Source of the DNA: Rugosimonospora africana
Lineage (GTDB): Bacteria > Actinomycetota > Actinomycetes > Mycobacteriales > Micromonosporaceae
Assembly: GCF_016862975.1 (NCBI RefSeq)
Contig: NZ_BONZ01000030.1
Span: forward strand, 1-64,000
DNA: 64,000 bases
Direction: 5' to 3'
Positions within the stretch are counted from its first letter, which is position 1. Every line of letters begins with the position of its first letter. The notes below the pieces were generated by a model. It made no database searches, had not been told where the DNA came from, and worked only from the letters and a program-made list of their open reading frames with translations. Positions 17,228 to 26,090 of the stretch are shown one piece after another. The translations under genes were made by a program, and so were the position numbers.

Positions 17228-18505
17228 ATGAGCGTGAGTCGCAGGGACGCCATCAAGCGACTGACCGCGGGCGCGGTCGGCGCGGCCGCGGTCGCTGGAA
17301 TCGGCGGCGAGCCGAGGCATCTCGCGCCGCGCGCCGCCGTCGCGGGCGATGCGGCGGGCGATGTCGCACCCTTCCACGGGCCGCACCAGGCCGGAGTCCT
17401 CACGCCCGCGCAGCGCAACGCGGCGTTCGCCGCGTTCGATGTCGCGGCGACCTCGCCCGGCGCGCTGCGGGACGTGTTCCGCGCGCTCACCGCCCGGACC
17501 CGCGAGCTGGCCTCCGGCGGGCAATACGGTGCCGGGCCCGACCAGTCCGGCTCGGCGCGTCTGGCGCCGCGCGACGACCCAGACCAGTCGCCTGCCGGCA
17601 GCCCGCCGCCCGACAGCGGCGTCCTCGGCCCGGACGTGCCGACCGACCGGCTCACTGTCACCGTGTCGGTCGGCGCGTCCCTGTTCGACGAGCGGTTCGG
17701 CCTGGCCGCCCGCAAGCCGGTCCGGCTGGCGACGATGCCCACGTTCGCCAACGACGCGCTGGAACCGGACTGGTGCCACGGCGATCTCATGCTGCAGCTC
17801 TGCGCGGACAACGCGGACACCGTCCACCACGCGCTGCGCGACATCACCCGCCACACCAGGGGTGCGCTGCAACCGCGGTACCGTCTGGCCGGCTTCATCA
17901 GCCCGCCGCGACCGTCCGGCGCGGCACGCAACCTGATGGGGTTCAAGGACGGCATCGCGAACCCCACCGCCGCCGACGCGACCGACCTCGTCTGGGTGGG
18001 CGCGGGCCGGGGCGAGCCCGACTGGGCCACCGGCGGCACCTATCAGGTGGTACGCCTCATCCGCATGCTCACCGAGTTCTGGGACCGCATCACGCTCTCC
18101 GAACAGGAGGCCATCATCGGTCGGCGCCGGGACAGCGGCGCGCCCCTGGACGGTACCGCGGAGACCGACGTCCCCGACTACGAGCGCGACCCGGCCGGCG
18201 CGCTCATCCCGCTCGACGCCCACATCCGGCTGGCCAACCCGCGAACCACCGCGAGCGCGCCCAACCGCATCCTGCGCCGCGGCTACAACTACGACGGCGG
18301 ACTGCTGGCCAACGGCAACCTCGACGCCGGCCTCATCTTCTGCTGCTACCAGCAGGACATCCGCCGCCAGTTCGAGACGGTCCAGAACAGGCTCGCCGAC
18401 GATCCCCTGAACGACTACATCCGCCCCTTCGGCGGCGGCTACTTCTACGCCCTCCCCGGAGTGGTCTCGCCTCAGGACTGGTACGCCCGGGCCCTACTGT
18501 CCTGA
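17228..18505 (+). CDS. efeB: EfeB-type Dyp peroxidase, Tat-exported, with repeat insertion
   Basis: The 425-residue deferrochelatase/peroxidase has a Tat signal (SRRDAIKRL, residues 4-12). The Dyp signature GFKDG at 238-242 carries the catalytic Asp241, the proximal heme-ligand candidate is His332 in LDAHIRLANPR, and the distal Arg lies near 347. The length fits EfeB. Residues about 105-121 are encoded by copy B of a dispersed repeat (17540-17590) and extend the linker before the conserved PPDSGVLGP block. EfeB uses peroxide with exported heme enzymes and helps release or oxidise iron. Downstream of EfeO-like and kelch genes, it suggests an extracytoplasmic iron/peroxide cassette. A hairpin follows the gene. 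Confidence 0.88.
   Translation: MSVSRRDAIKRLTAGAVGAAAVAGIGGEPRHLAPRAAVAGDAAGDVAPFHGPHQAGVLTPAQRNAAFAAFDVAATSPGALRDVFRALTARTRELASGGQYGAGPDQSGSARLAPRDDPDQSPAGSPPPDSGVLGPDVPTDRLTVTVSVGASLFDERFGLAARKPVRLATMPTFANDALEPDWCHGDLMLQLCADNADTVHHALRDITRHTRGALQPRYRLAGFISPPRPSGAARNLMGFKDGIANPTAADATDLVWVGAGRGEPDWATGGTYQVVRLIRMLTEFWDRITLSEQEAIIGRRRDSGAPLDGTAETDVPDYERDPAGALIPLDAHIRLANPRTTASAPNRILRRGYNYDGGLLANGNLDAGLIFCCYQQDIRRQFETVQNRLADDPLNDYIRPFGGGYFYALPGVVSPQDWYARALLS
17540..17590 (+). repeat. Dispersed 51-bp repeat, copy B (inside Dyp peroxidase)
   Basis: Starts GACCAGTC and ends GACCAGTCG, with a GC-rich interior. It matches copy A at 45 of 51 bases and the 43-bp inner part of copy C at 37 of 43. It is sense to the host gene, in a different codon phase from copy A. 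Confidence 0.75.
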
Positions 18506-18555
18506 CCGTGAGTTGGTGAGGCTGTCGCACGTACCGCTCGCGAGACTCGACAGCC

Positions 18556-18585
18556 GTCGGTTCCGGCCGCGACCCGGAAGCCGAC
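18556..18585. terminator. Imperfect hairpin after efeB
   Basis: Arms GTCGGTTCCGG and CCGGAAGCCGAC pair with one bulged base around a 7-nt loop, 50 bp after the efeB stop. This is a plausible terminator separating it from the S15-type hydrolase gene. Confidence 0.5.
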
Positions 18586-18628
18586 AGAATGTGCGCGAGT
18601 CGTCACCCATCGAGTGGGGGTGTGGTCG

Positions 18629-21334
18629 ATGCACGCGGCGCGAGGCTACTGGATTCGGCGAACCTGGAAGCCGGCACGGGCGCTGATCGCGCTCGTGGCG
18701 GCGGTCCTGGCCGTGCTCAGCCCGGCGCGGGTGGCCCAAGCCGCCCCGGTGGATCCGCTCGCTTCGTGCGCGGTGCCGACATTCGCCGACGGGTTGGCGC
18801 AGAGCGTCTTCTCCTCGAACTCCGCGACCTGGGTGCGCGGCGAGGCGTGGGTGGAGGTTCCGGGCGTCGACAGCGACCGGGACGGCGTGCCCGACCGCGT
18901 CCACCTCGACATCACCCGTCCGGCGGAGACGGCCGACCCGGCCTGCCACTACAAGGCACCGGTCATCTTCGAGGCCAGCCCGTACTTCGCCAATCTCGGA
19001 CCGAACGCGAACTGGAGCGTCGACCACGAGATCGGCTTCCCGCCCGCCACCCGTCCGGCGCAGACGCCGTTCACCATCCGCAACACCAGCCCGATCGCCA
19101 GCAACGACTTCAACACCACCTGGCTGCCCCGAGGGTTCGCCGTGGTGCACGCCGACTCGCTAGGCACCGGCTGGTCGACCGGCTGCGCGACCGACGGCGC
19201 GAGCAACGAGACGCTGGGCGTGAAGGCGGTGGTCGACTGGCTGAACGGCCGGGCCACCGCCTACACGAGCGTGGACGGCGACGCCACCCTTCCCGCCCCG
19301 GACTGGACCTCCGGGAAGGTCGGCATGATGGGGACGTCGTACAACGGCACCCTGCCGATCGCCGCGGCCACCACGGGTGTCCAGGGTCTGGACGCGATCG
19401 TCCCGATCTCCCCGGTGGTCAGCTACTACGACTACTACCGGACCAACGGCATGGTCCGGGGACCGGGCGGGTGGCAGGGCGAGGACTCCGATGTGCTGGC
19501 CGACGTCGTCAATACCCGCCGGTCGGCGGCGACCGGCTGGCAGCCGGACGCCTCGTTCTGCCGTCCGGTGATCCAGGACATCACCGCGAACATCGACCGC
19601 GCGTCGGGGGACTACACGGCGTTCTGGAACGACCGCAACCTGATGAACGACGTGTCCAAGATCCATGCCGCCGTACTGCTCGCGCACGGCAACAACGACG
19701 AGAACGTGATGACCAGGCAGGCGGCCGAGTTCTACGAGGCGCTGCGGCGGCTGGGCGTGCCACACCAGTTCTACTTCCACCGCGGCGGGCACGGCGGGTC
19801 GCCGCCGGACGTCATGGTCAACCGCTGGTTCACCCGCTACCTGTACGGGGTGCGCAACGGCGTGGAGGACCTGCCCCACGCCTGGGTGGTACGGGAGGCC
19901 AACGCATGCCCGCCGCGGCAGACCCCGGCGACCGGCGACCAGTCGAACACCGCGACGCTGAGCGTGGCCGACTCGGGGCAGCTGACGCTGGGCTTCACCG
20001 CGACGATCCCCATCACCGCGCCGGACGGCACGGTGAGCACCACGACCAGGCTCATCAGCAAAATCCCCGACCCGGGGCACATCGTGCTCGCCTCGGCGGT
20101 GGCCACCGGTGCCGGGCAGCGGGTCGCCGACGGCGCCTCGGTCAGCCTGGCCTGCGGCAGCGCCAATCCGACGCCGTACGCCGAATGGCCCGATCCGGCC
20201 GCGGCCCCCGCGACGCTCGACTTCGCCGCGGGCGCCCCGGCCATCGGCGGGCTGACGTTCGCGCCCGGCAGTGCCACGACCGAGACGCTGGTCGACGACG
20301 CGTCGGTCACCGCCACCACCTCGGCCAACGCCGCGTCGTCGACCGTGCGGCTGCTCTACCGGACGCCGCCGCTGACGCAGGATGTGCGCATCAGCGGTAC
20401 GCCGTGGCTGTCGTTGTGGATGTCGTTCAGCAAGCCCAAGGCGAACCTGACCGGTGTACTGGTCGACTACCCGCCTACGGGCAACGCGACGATCCTGTCC
20501 CGTGGCTGGCTCGACCCGGAGAACCGTGACTCGCCGGCGAAGACCGAGGCGGTCACTCCCGGCCAGTACAACAGGATGCACTTCGACCTGCAGCCCAAGG
20601 ACTTGGTGGTCGTCGCCGGGCACCGGATCGGCGTGATGATCATTTCCAGCGACTACGAGCACACGATCCGTCCGGCCCCCGGGACGCAGCTGACGATGGA
20701 TCTCGCGCGCAGCAGCGTGCAGCTGCCGATCGTGGGTGGCGCCGCGGCCCTCGCCGCCGCCACCGGCGCCGGGTCGCCCGCCGAGCAGCTCGACGCGGTG
20801 CGCGTGTCCGTCGACCGGATGGGCCTGCCGGCCGCGGTGGCCAACCAGTTGCGGATCACGTTGATCGACGCGTCGCGGAAGATCGGCACGCCGGCCGCCT
20901 GCACCCGGCTGGACGACTTCCTGCGCCAGGTGTTCGACCTGGCCGGCGGTCCGCACCCGACGGTGACGATGGACCAGGCGGAACGGCTGATGTCGGCCAG
21001 CCAGGTCGGGACGCAGCTGGGGTGCTCGGATCCGGGCGGCACGACGGTCTACCTGGCGGACGAGACCTATCTGACCGCCACGCCGGCCGCGGCCGAGACC
21101 GACCTGATCGAACTCGCCGAGACGATCGAGGGATTCGGGCTCGCTCCGGGGGTCGCCGACAGCCTGACCAACCTCGCCTGGAGCGTGGCCGAGCAGGTGG
21201 CCGGTGGGTCGCCGGCGGTCTGCGGCCGGCTCGACGGGCTCGTCCAGACGATCGCCCACGATCGGCTGACCGCGCAGCAACGCGCGACGCTCGACGCGCG
21301 GACCCCGCGCCTGAAGGCCGAACTCAGCTGCTGA
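18629..21334 (+). CDS. Secreted S15/CocE-type acyl-peptide or Xaa-Pro hydrolase
   Basis: The 901-residue enzyme is of the X-Pro dipeptidyl-peptidase/CocE family. It has a signal peptide (to AQAA), an alpha/beta-hydrolase core with nucleophile Ser237 in GTSYNG, Asp357 in HGNNDENV and His388 in RGGHGG. A jellyroll C-terminal non-catalytic domain (about 480-705) precedes an extra all-alpha tail (about 710-901) with cysteine pairs. The ATG at 18629 is preferred over the GTG at 18614 because a GGGGG run sits about 8 bp upstream. It probably trims proline-containing peptides outside the cell. The M6 protease follows 25 bp later, so the pair looks like a peptide-degradation operon. Confidence 0.83.
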   Translation: MHAARGYWIRRTWKPARALIALVAAVLAVLSPARVAQAAPVDPLASCAVPTFADGLAQSVFSSNSATWVRGEAWVEVPGVDSDRDGVPDRVHLDITRPAETADPACHYKAPVIFEASPYFANLGPNANWSVDHEIGFPPATRPAQTPFTIRNTSPIASNDFNTTWLPRGFAVVHADSLGTGWSTGCATDGASNETLGVKAVVDWLNGRATAYTSVDGDATLPAPDWTSGKVGMMGTSYNGTLPIAAATTGVQGLDAIVPISPVVSYYDYYRTNGMVRGPGGWQGEDSDVLADVVNTRRSAATGWQPDASFCRPVIQDITANIDRASGDYTAFWNDRNLMNDVSKIHAAVLLAHGNNDENVMTRQAAEFYEALRRLGVPHQFYFHRGGHGGSPPDVMVNRWFTRYLYGVRNGVEDLPHAWVVREANACPPRQTPATGDQSNTATLSVADSGQLTLGFTATIPITAPDGTVSTTTRLISKIPDPGHIVLASAVATGAGQRVADGASVSLACGSANPTPYAEWPDPAAAPATLDFAAGAPAIGGLTFAPGSATTETLVDDASVTATTSANAASSTVRLLYRTPPLTQDVRISGTPWLSLWMSFSKPKANLTGVLVDYPPTGNATILSRGWLDPENRDSPAKTEAVTPGQYNRMHFDLQPKDLVVVAGHRIGVMIISSDYEHTIRPAPGTQLTMDLARSSVQLPIVGGAAALAAATGAGSPAEQLDAVRVSVDRMGLPAAVANQLRITLIDASRKIGTPAACTRLDDFLRQVFDLAGGPHPTVTMDQAERLMSASQVGTQLGCSDPGGTTVYLADETYLTATPAAAETDLIELAETIEGFGLAPGVADSLTNLAWSVAEQVAGGSPAVCGRLDGLVQTIAHDRLTAQQRATLDARTPRLKAELSC

Positions 21335-21359
21335 CGTCGTACCCGATCGGAAGGACCCG

Positions 21360-23534
21360 ATGAGCCGCTACCGTCACCTCATCCGCTCGGCGGCTGGCCT
21401 GGCCGCAGTCGTTGTCCTCGCCTTCCTCGCGGCGCCGGCTCCCGCCTGGGCGCACCGGCCGGTGATGCTGACTCACGCCCGCTTCGCCGGCCTGACGCGG
21501 ATCGTCGCCGGCGCGAGCGGCGACCTCGCCGGCATCGATGCCGGCGAGGTGGTCGTGACCAAGCCGGACGGCACGGTTGTCCCGCGGACGAAGATCACGC
21601 ACGTCGCGTCGGGCTCGGGCAGCCTGACGGTGGACCTCGCCGCCGACCAGTTCGCCCGGGTCGCGTCGACCGGCACCACGATCGCCCTCCGGGCCGCCGG
21701 CTCGCACGGGCACTCGCGGCCGGTCCCGGTGCTGCGGACCGGCGAACCGGCCGGCAACGGTCACATCCTCGGGTCCAGTCAGTGGACCGACAACGGCTGG
21801 AGCACGAGCTTCACCGATCCGGCGTTCTACGATCCGGTGACCGGGCAGGCCGGGCTCTACCGGTTCGAGAACATCCACCCGGACCGGGACGCCCAGGGCA
21901 GGCCGATCGCCTGGAACAACGGCGACGTGAAGAGGCCGGCACACAAGTCGATGCGCATGCTGGTGCTGTTCGTACAGTTCCCGGACCGGCTCGCCGCGAA
22001 CTCGCCGGCGCCGTACCAGACCATGCAGCCGTACCAGGACTTCATCGCACCGTCCGCGCAGTTCTTCGACACCGCGTCGTACGGCCAGTTCCAGCTCAGC
22101 TTCGCCGACCCGCAGATCGCCGACGGGCTGGGCTGGATCATGATGGACCAGAACGCGAGCGCCTACACCTGGGACGCCCAGACGCACAACATGTTCGCCT
22201 ACGCCCGCGAGGCGTTCCAGCACGCCTACGACAACTGGGGCATCCAGGCGGACGACTACGACATGGCGCTCATCATGCCGGCCCGCGGGAGTTCCGGTCT
22301 GTTCAACGGCCCGGGCAACATCAACCGGGACCCCACCGACGGCGAGCAGACCAACACCAACCAGGTCGCCTACGTCGACCACGACGGCAAGCCGCACTAC
22401 GTCAGCACGGTGCTCACCGCCGGCAACGACATGTTCTCCTGGGGGTACCGCTGGCTGAACCACGAAGCGGGCCACACCATCGGGTTCCCCGACCTGTACC
22501 TGTACTCCCCGACCAAGGTGGCCGGCGTCAACGTCAACCAGTTCTTCTGGGTCGGCGGCTGGGACATCATGGGCAACATCGGCGGCCACTCCAACGACTA
22601 TCTCGGCTTCCAGAAGTGGAAAGTGGGCTGGCTGCGCGACGATCAGGTGGACGTGGTGAGCCGGGCCGGCACCACCACGCATCGCATCAGCCCGATCGAG
22701 ACTCCCGGCGGCAGCAAGACCGTCGTCATCCGCACCGGTGTCTCGACCGCGTATGTCGTCGAGTTCCGGACCAAGCTCGGCGTCAACGGGCTCGACGGCC
22801 GCGGACGGTACCAGGGCATGCTGCTGTACCGGATCGACGCGTCGAGGTGGGAGCAGCGGGACGTCAACGCCGACGTGCAGGTCATTTCCAAGCAGTACTA
22901 CAACGATCCCGCGGTCGGCGGGCCGCAGAACCTGACCGGCGTGTGGCGGCCCATCACCACGTCGCTGGCGGGGCTGGACAGCGAGGGTGCGCTCTGGCAG
23001 CCGGGTGACGTCTTCGAGGACCCGGCGACGGGCGTACGCATCGACTTCGGCGACATCAGCGACTACCTGGCGACCGATCCGGCCAGCAGCCCCTACACCG
23101 CCGACGACGTCGCCACGCTCACCGTGCGGAAGGCCGGCGACTCCGCCCTGGACCACCCGGTGGCGCTGAGCAACGCCCGGGCCGAGACGCCAAACGAGAT
23201 CACCTTCGACACGAGTACCGAGCTGCAGCGCCGGATCACCGACTCGAACAGCATCAACAACGGCGACTACACCTATGTACGGGAGGAATCCCGGCTCACC
23301 GCCGACGACCTGGTGGTGAGGAAGGGTACCCGCACCATCCCGGCCAGCAGGATCGAGGCGATCGACGTGGAGCCCACGAGCGTCACGCTGACCTTCCGAC
23401 CCGGTACCTTCGCCAACCTGGCGGACACCGCCGGCCTGACCATCTCTACCAAGGCTTACTACTACTTCGCCGCCAGCCGACCAGTGGTCGTGCCGCACCG
23501 GTACACCGGATCCGCGCCACCGCCGGTCAACTGA
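21360..23534 (+). CDS. Secreted M6-like (immune inhibitor A type) metalloprotease
   Basis: The 724-residue exported zinc protease has a Sec signal (residues 1-31, ending PAWA) and the catalytic motif HEAGH at 368-372, followed by the family-typical GFPDLY. The region around FLNGPGN and the WDIMGN block match M6-like peptidases. C-terminal beta-rich domains probably aid substrate binding. It starts at the ATG at 21360 with AAGGA upstream. It lies 25 bp after the S15-type hydrolase and was probably co-transcribed with it, suggesting combined extracellular protein breakdown. Confidence 0.85.
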   Translation: MSRYRHLIRSAAGLAAVVVLAFLAAPAPAWAHRPVMLTHARFAGLTRIVAGASGDLAGIDAGEVVVTKPDGTVVPRTKITHVASGSGSLTVDLAADQFARVASTGTTIALRAAGSHGHSRPVPVLRTGEPAGNGHILGSSQWTDNGWSTSFTDPAFYDPVTGQAGLYRFENIHPDRDAQGRPIAWNNGDVKRPAHKSMRMLVLFVQFPDRLAANSPAPYQTMQPYQDFIAPSAQFFDTASYGQFQLSFADPQIADGLGWIMMDQNASAYTWDAQTHNMFAYAREAFQHAYDNWGIQADDYDMALIMPARGSSGLFNGPGNINRDPTDGEQTNTNQVAYVDHDGKPHYVSTVLTAGNDMFSWGYRWLNHEAGHTIGFPDLYLYSPTKVAGVNVNQFFWVGGWDIMGNIGGHSNDYLGFQKWKVGWLRDDQVDVVSRAGTTTHRISPIETPGGSKTVVIRTGVSTAYVVEFRTKLGVNGLDGRGRYQGMLLYRIDASRWEQRDVNADVQVISKQYYNDPAVGGPQNLTGVWRPITTSLAGLDSEGALWQPGDVFEDPATGVRIDFGDISDYLATDPASSPYTADDVATLTVRKAGDSALDHPVALSNARAETPNEITFDTSTELQRRITDSNSINNGDYTYVREESRLTADDLVVRKGTRTIPASRIEAIDVEPTSVTLTFRPGTFANLADTAGLTISTKAYYYFAASRPVVVPHRYTGSAPPPVN

Positions 23535-23608
23535 TCTGATCGGCCTCGCCGAGCAGTCTCCGCCTTCAGCCGCCGCGCTTCGATCGCCGCCCTTCAACCA
23601 CCGCCGCT

Positions 23609-24865
23609 TCAGCCGCCGCGCTGGCTCAGTTGCAACAGGTCTTCGTCCGGCAGCGACGCGGTGGCGATGGCCATGGCGCCGACCGCGATGGACGCCTCGT
23701 TCAGCTCCGCCTCGATCACGGCGGGCTGCACCGGCATGGTCGGGATGACCGCGTCGGCGAACCCGCGACGCAGTGCCGGCAGGGCGACACTGCTCGCCCG
23801 GGCGAGGGTCCCGCCGATGATGATTCTGGTGGGACTCAGCAGGCTCGCCACGGAGCCCAGCACCGATCCGATGCGATGCGACTCGCGGGTCACGATGTCC
23901 AGGCACACCGCGTCGCCGGCCACGGCCGCGTCCAGGAACTCCTCGTGGGTGGTCACCCGCGCGCCGGCCTCCTGGGCGGTACGCAGCATCGCCGGCAGGC
24001 TGGCGAAAGTCTCCAGGCAGCCGGAGTTGCCACAGCGGCACCGCTGCCCGCCACCGGGCTCCACCACCACGTGCCCGATCTCACCGCCGCCGCCCAGCCC
24101 GCCGTGGTAGATCCGGTTGGCGAGCACGAATCCGGCGCCGATGCCGTCGGCGACGGTGACGTTCAGGAAGTCGGAGCAACCGCGTCCGGCGCCCCAGCGC
24201 CACTCGGCCATGGTGGCCGCGTACGCGGCGTTGTCCAGCACCACCCGCGCGCCCAGCCGGGCGGTCAGCCACTGCACCGGGTGCACCGACCACCACTGGG
24301 GGAAGGCCGGTTCCACGGCCGTGGCCGGACCCGCGATCGGTGAGGGCAGGCTCAGCCCGACGGCGACCACGTCCGCTGGCTTGCGGCCGGCGCCGGCGAT
24401 GCACTCCTCGGCCAGCGTGACCGCCGACTTCAGCATCTCGATCGGGGTGAGTTCGGGGGAGGTGGACATCGAGCGGCTCTGATAGATCTCGCAGGCCAGG
24501 TTGCCGAGCACCACATCGATCTTCTGGTGGTCGACGCCGATGCCGAGGACCAGGCCGAGCCGACCGGAGAGCGAGACGATCTTGTATCGGCGCCGGTCCA
24601 CCCGTTCGGTGAGGGTGACCTGGTCGAGTTCGAGCAGCTCGGCGACCATGTTCGAGATGCTCGCCTGGGAGAGCTTGACGCGCGCCGCGAGATCCTTCTG
24701 CGACTGGGGACCGTAGTCGCGCAGCGCCGCGAGGACCCGCATCCGGTTGCCCTTGCGCAGCGCCGAGAGATCCCCGGCCGGGGTGTCCCCGAGCCGGGAC
24801 GCGGCTGTGTCGGTCAAGGCTTTCCACCCTCCTCGCGTCAATCTTCCGATCTGAGCGCCCAGCAT
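23609..24865 (-). CDS. ROK-family repressor (Rok7B7-like), divergent from xylFGH-like operon
   Basis: The 418-residue protein has an N-terminal winged HTH (about residues 30-95, QKDLAARVKLSQASISNMVAE) and a ROK sugar-kinase-like domain. That domain carries the zinc motif CRCGNSGCLE and the GGGGEIGH signature. In Streptomyces a ROK regulator (Rok7B7) sits beside xylFGH and controls it; the same arrangement here supports repression of the adjacent operon, relieved by sugar. The ROK start is about 130 bp from the xylF-like start, with an inverted repeat between them. A 16-bp direct repeat CTTCAGCCGCCGCGCT (23564-23579 and 23607-23622) overlaps its stop. Confidence 0.88.
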   Translation of the reverse strand: MLGAQIGRLTRGGWKALTDTAASRLGDTPAGDLSALRKGNRMRVLAALRDYGPQSQKDLAARVKLSQASISNMVAELLELDQVTLTERVDRRRYKIVSLSGRLGLVLGIGVDHQKIDVVLGNLACEIYQSRSMSTSPELTPIEMLKSAVTLAEECIAGAGRKPADVVAVGLSLPSPIAGPATAVEPAFPQWWSVHPVQWLTARLGARVVLDNAAYAATMAEWRWGAGRGCSDFLNVTVADGIGAGFVLANRIYHGGLGGGGEIGHVVVEPGGGQRCRCGNSGCLETFASLPAMLRTAQEAGARVTTHEEFLDAAVAGDAVCLDIVTRESHRIGSVLGSVASLLSPTRIIIGGTLARASSVALPALRRGFADAVIPTMPVQPAVIEAELNEASIAVGAMAIATASLPDEDLLQLSQRGG

Positions 24866-24903
24866 TCCAGACCGGGGCGGTCCCCGTGCCAGCGCTGGGC
24901 GGC

Positions 24904-24945
24904 TCGACTTCAGATGTTGACTTTACAGCTTGAAGTCGATTCAAT
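24904..24945 (+). promoter_or_regulatory. Promoter and ROK operator of the sugar operon
   Basis: A perfect 9-bp inverted repeat TCGACTTCA (24904-24912) / TGAAGTCGA (24931-24939) straddles a promoter with -35 TTGACT (24917-24922), a 17-bp spacer and -10 TTCAAT (24940-24945). The start codon is at 24995. A repressor bound here would block polymerase. Confidence 0.65.
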
Positions 24946-24994
24946 GACCACGGCCTCGTCCCGGGCCGTCATTTGTCAGAGAGGACACACCCCC

Positions 24995-26047
24995 ATGCGC
25001 TCCAAGATCCTCGCCATTGGCGCGATCTGCGCTGCTCTAATGTCCCTGGCCGCGTGCGGCAAGACGGGCGCCGCGGCCGGTTCGGCAGGCGTCGAGCACG
25101 TCGCGTTCATGATGCCCGACCAGACCGCCACCAGGTACGACAAGTTCGACCGGCCGCAGTTCACCGCGGCGCTCAAGGCGCTGTGCTCCAAGTGCCAGGT
25201 CGACTACTACAACGCCTCCAACGACGCGCAGACCCAGCAGGCGCAGTTCGAGTCGGCGCTGTCCAAGGGCGCCAAGGCCGTCGTCATCTCCGCCGTCGAC
25301 GGCAAGGGCGCCCAGGCCATGGTGGCCGAGGCCAAGAGCCAGAGCGTCCCGGTCGTGGCCTACGACCGGTACATCGCGGGTGCCAACGCCTACATCTCGT
25401 ACGACAACGAGAAGGTCGGTGAACTGCAGGGCCAGGGTCTGCTGGACGCGATGTCGGCGCGCGGCACCCTGCAGGGCAACGTGTTCATGATCAACGGTTC
25501 GCCGACCGACCCCAACGCGGCCGACTTCAAGTCCGGCGCGATGAAGGTGCTGACCGGCAAGGTACACATCGTCTTCTCGCACGACACCACCAACTGGGAC
25601 CCGACCGACGCCCAGAACGCGCTGGAGCAGGCGTTGCAGCGGTACGGCACCAAGAACATCGGTGGTGTGCTCGCCGCGGCGGACGGTGTCGCCGAGGCGT
25701 CGGTGGCCGCGCTCAAGTCGGCGGGCGTCAACCCCATGCCGCCGTTGACCGGGCAGGACGCCGAACTGACCGCCGTACAGCGCATCGTGGCCGGCGAGCA
25801 GACCCTGACCATCTTCAAGGAGGCCAAGCCCGAGGCACAGGGCGCGGCGCAGATGACCAACGCACTGCTCACCGGTGGCAAGCCGGAGACGAGCACGACG
25901 TTCGAGAATGTGCCGGCGGTGCTTCTGAAGCCGGTACTCGTCAACTCCGGCAACATCGCGCAGACGGTGGTGCAGGCCGGCTACTACACCCGCGAGGAGA
26001 TCTGCACGGCGCAGTTCGCCCCGGCGTGCAAGGCCGCGGGCCTGTAG
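24995..26047 (+). CDS. xylF: XylF-like sugar-binding lipoprotein (ABC importer)
   Basis: The 350-residue solute-binding lipoprotein has a signal peptide with lipobox LAAC near residue 20. The periplasmic-binding-protein type I fold resembles XylF/RbsB, with the SYDNEKVGELQG segment typical of xylose binders. I chose the ATG at 24995 with GAGAGG about 10 bp upstream; the frame is open further upstream but without a signal peptide. It is the first gene of a seven-gene unit with ATPase, permease and sugar-acid enzymes, regulated by the divergent ROK protein. Xylose or a related pentose is the likely ligand, inferred from family and context. Confidence 0.82.
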   Translation: MRSKILAIGAICAALMSLAACGKTGAAAGSAGVEHVAFMMPDQTATRYDKFDRPQFTAALKALCSKCQVDYYNASNDAQTQQAQFESALSKGAKAVVISAVDGKGAQAMVAEAKSQSVPVVAYDRYIAGANAYISYDNEKVGELQGQGLLDAMSARGTLQGNVFMINGSPTDPNAADFKSGAMKVLTGKVHIVFSHDTTNWDPTDAQNALEQALQRYGTKNIGGVLAAADGVAEASVAALKSAGVNPMPPLTGQDAELTAVQRIVAGEQTLTIFKEAKPEAQGAAQMTNALLTGGKPETSTTFENVPAVLLKPVLVNSGNIAQTVVQAGYYTREEICTAQFAPACKAAGL

Positions 26048-26090
26048 TGGCGCGGCAAGCGCACCAGTGGCAGAGAGAGGAGGTAACGAG

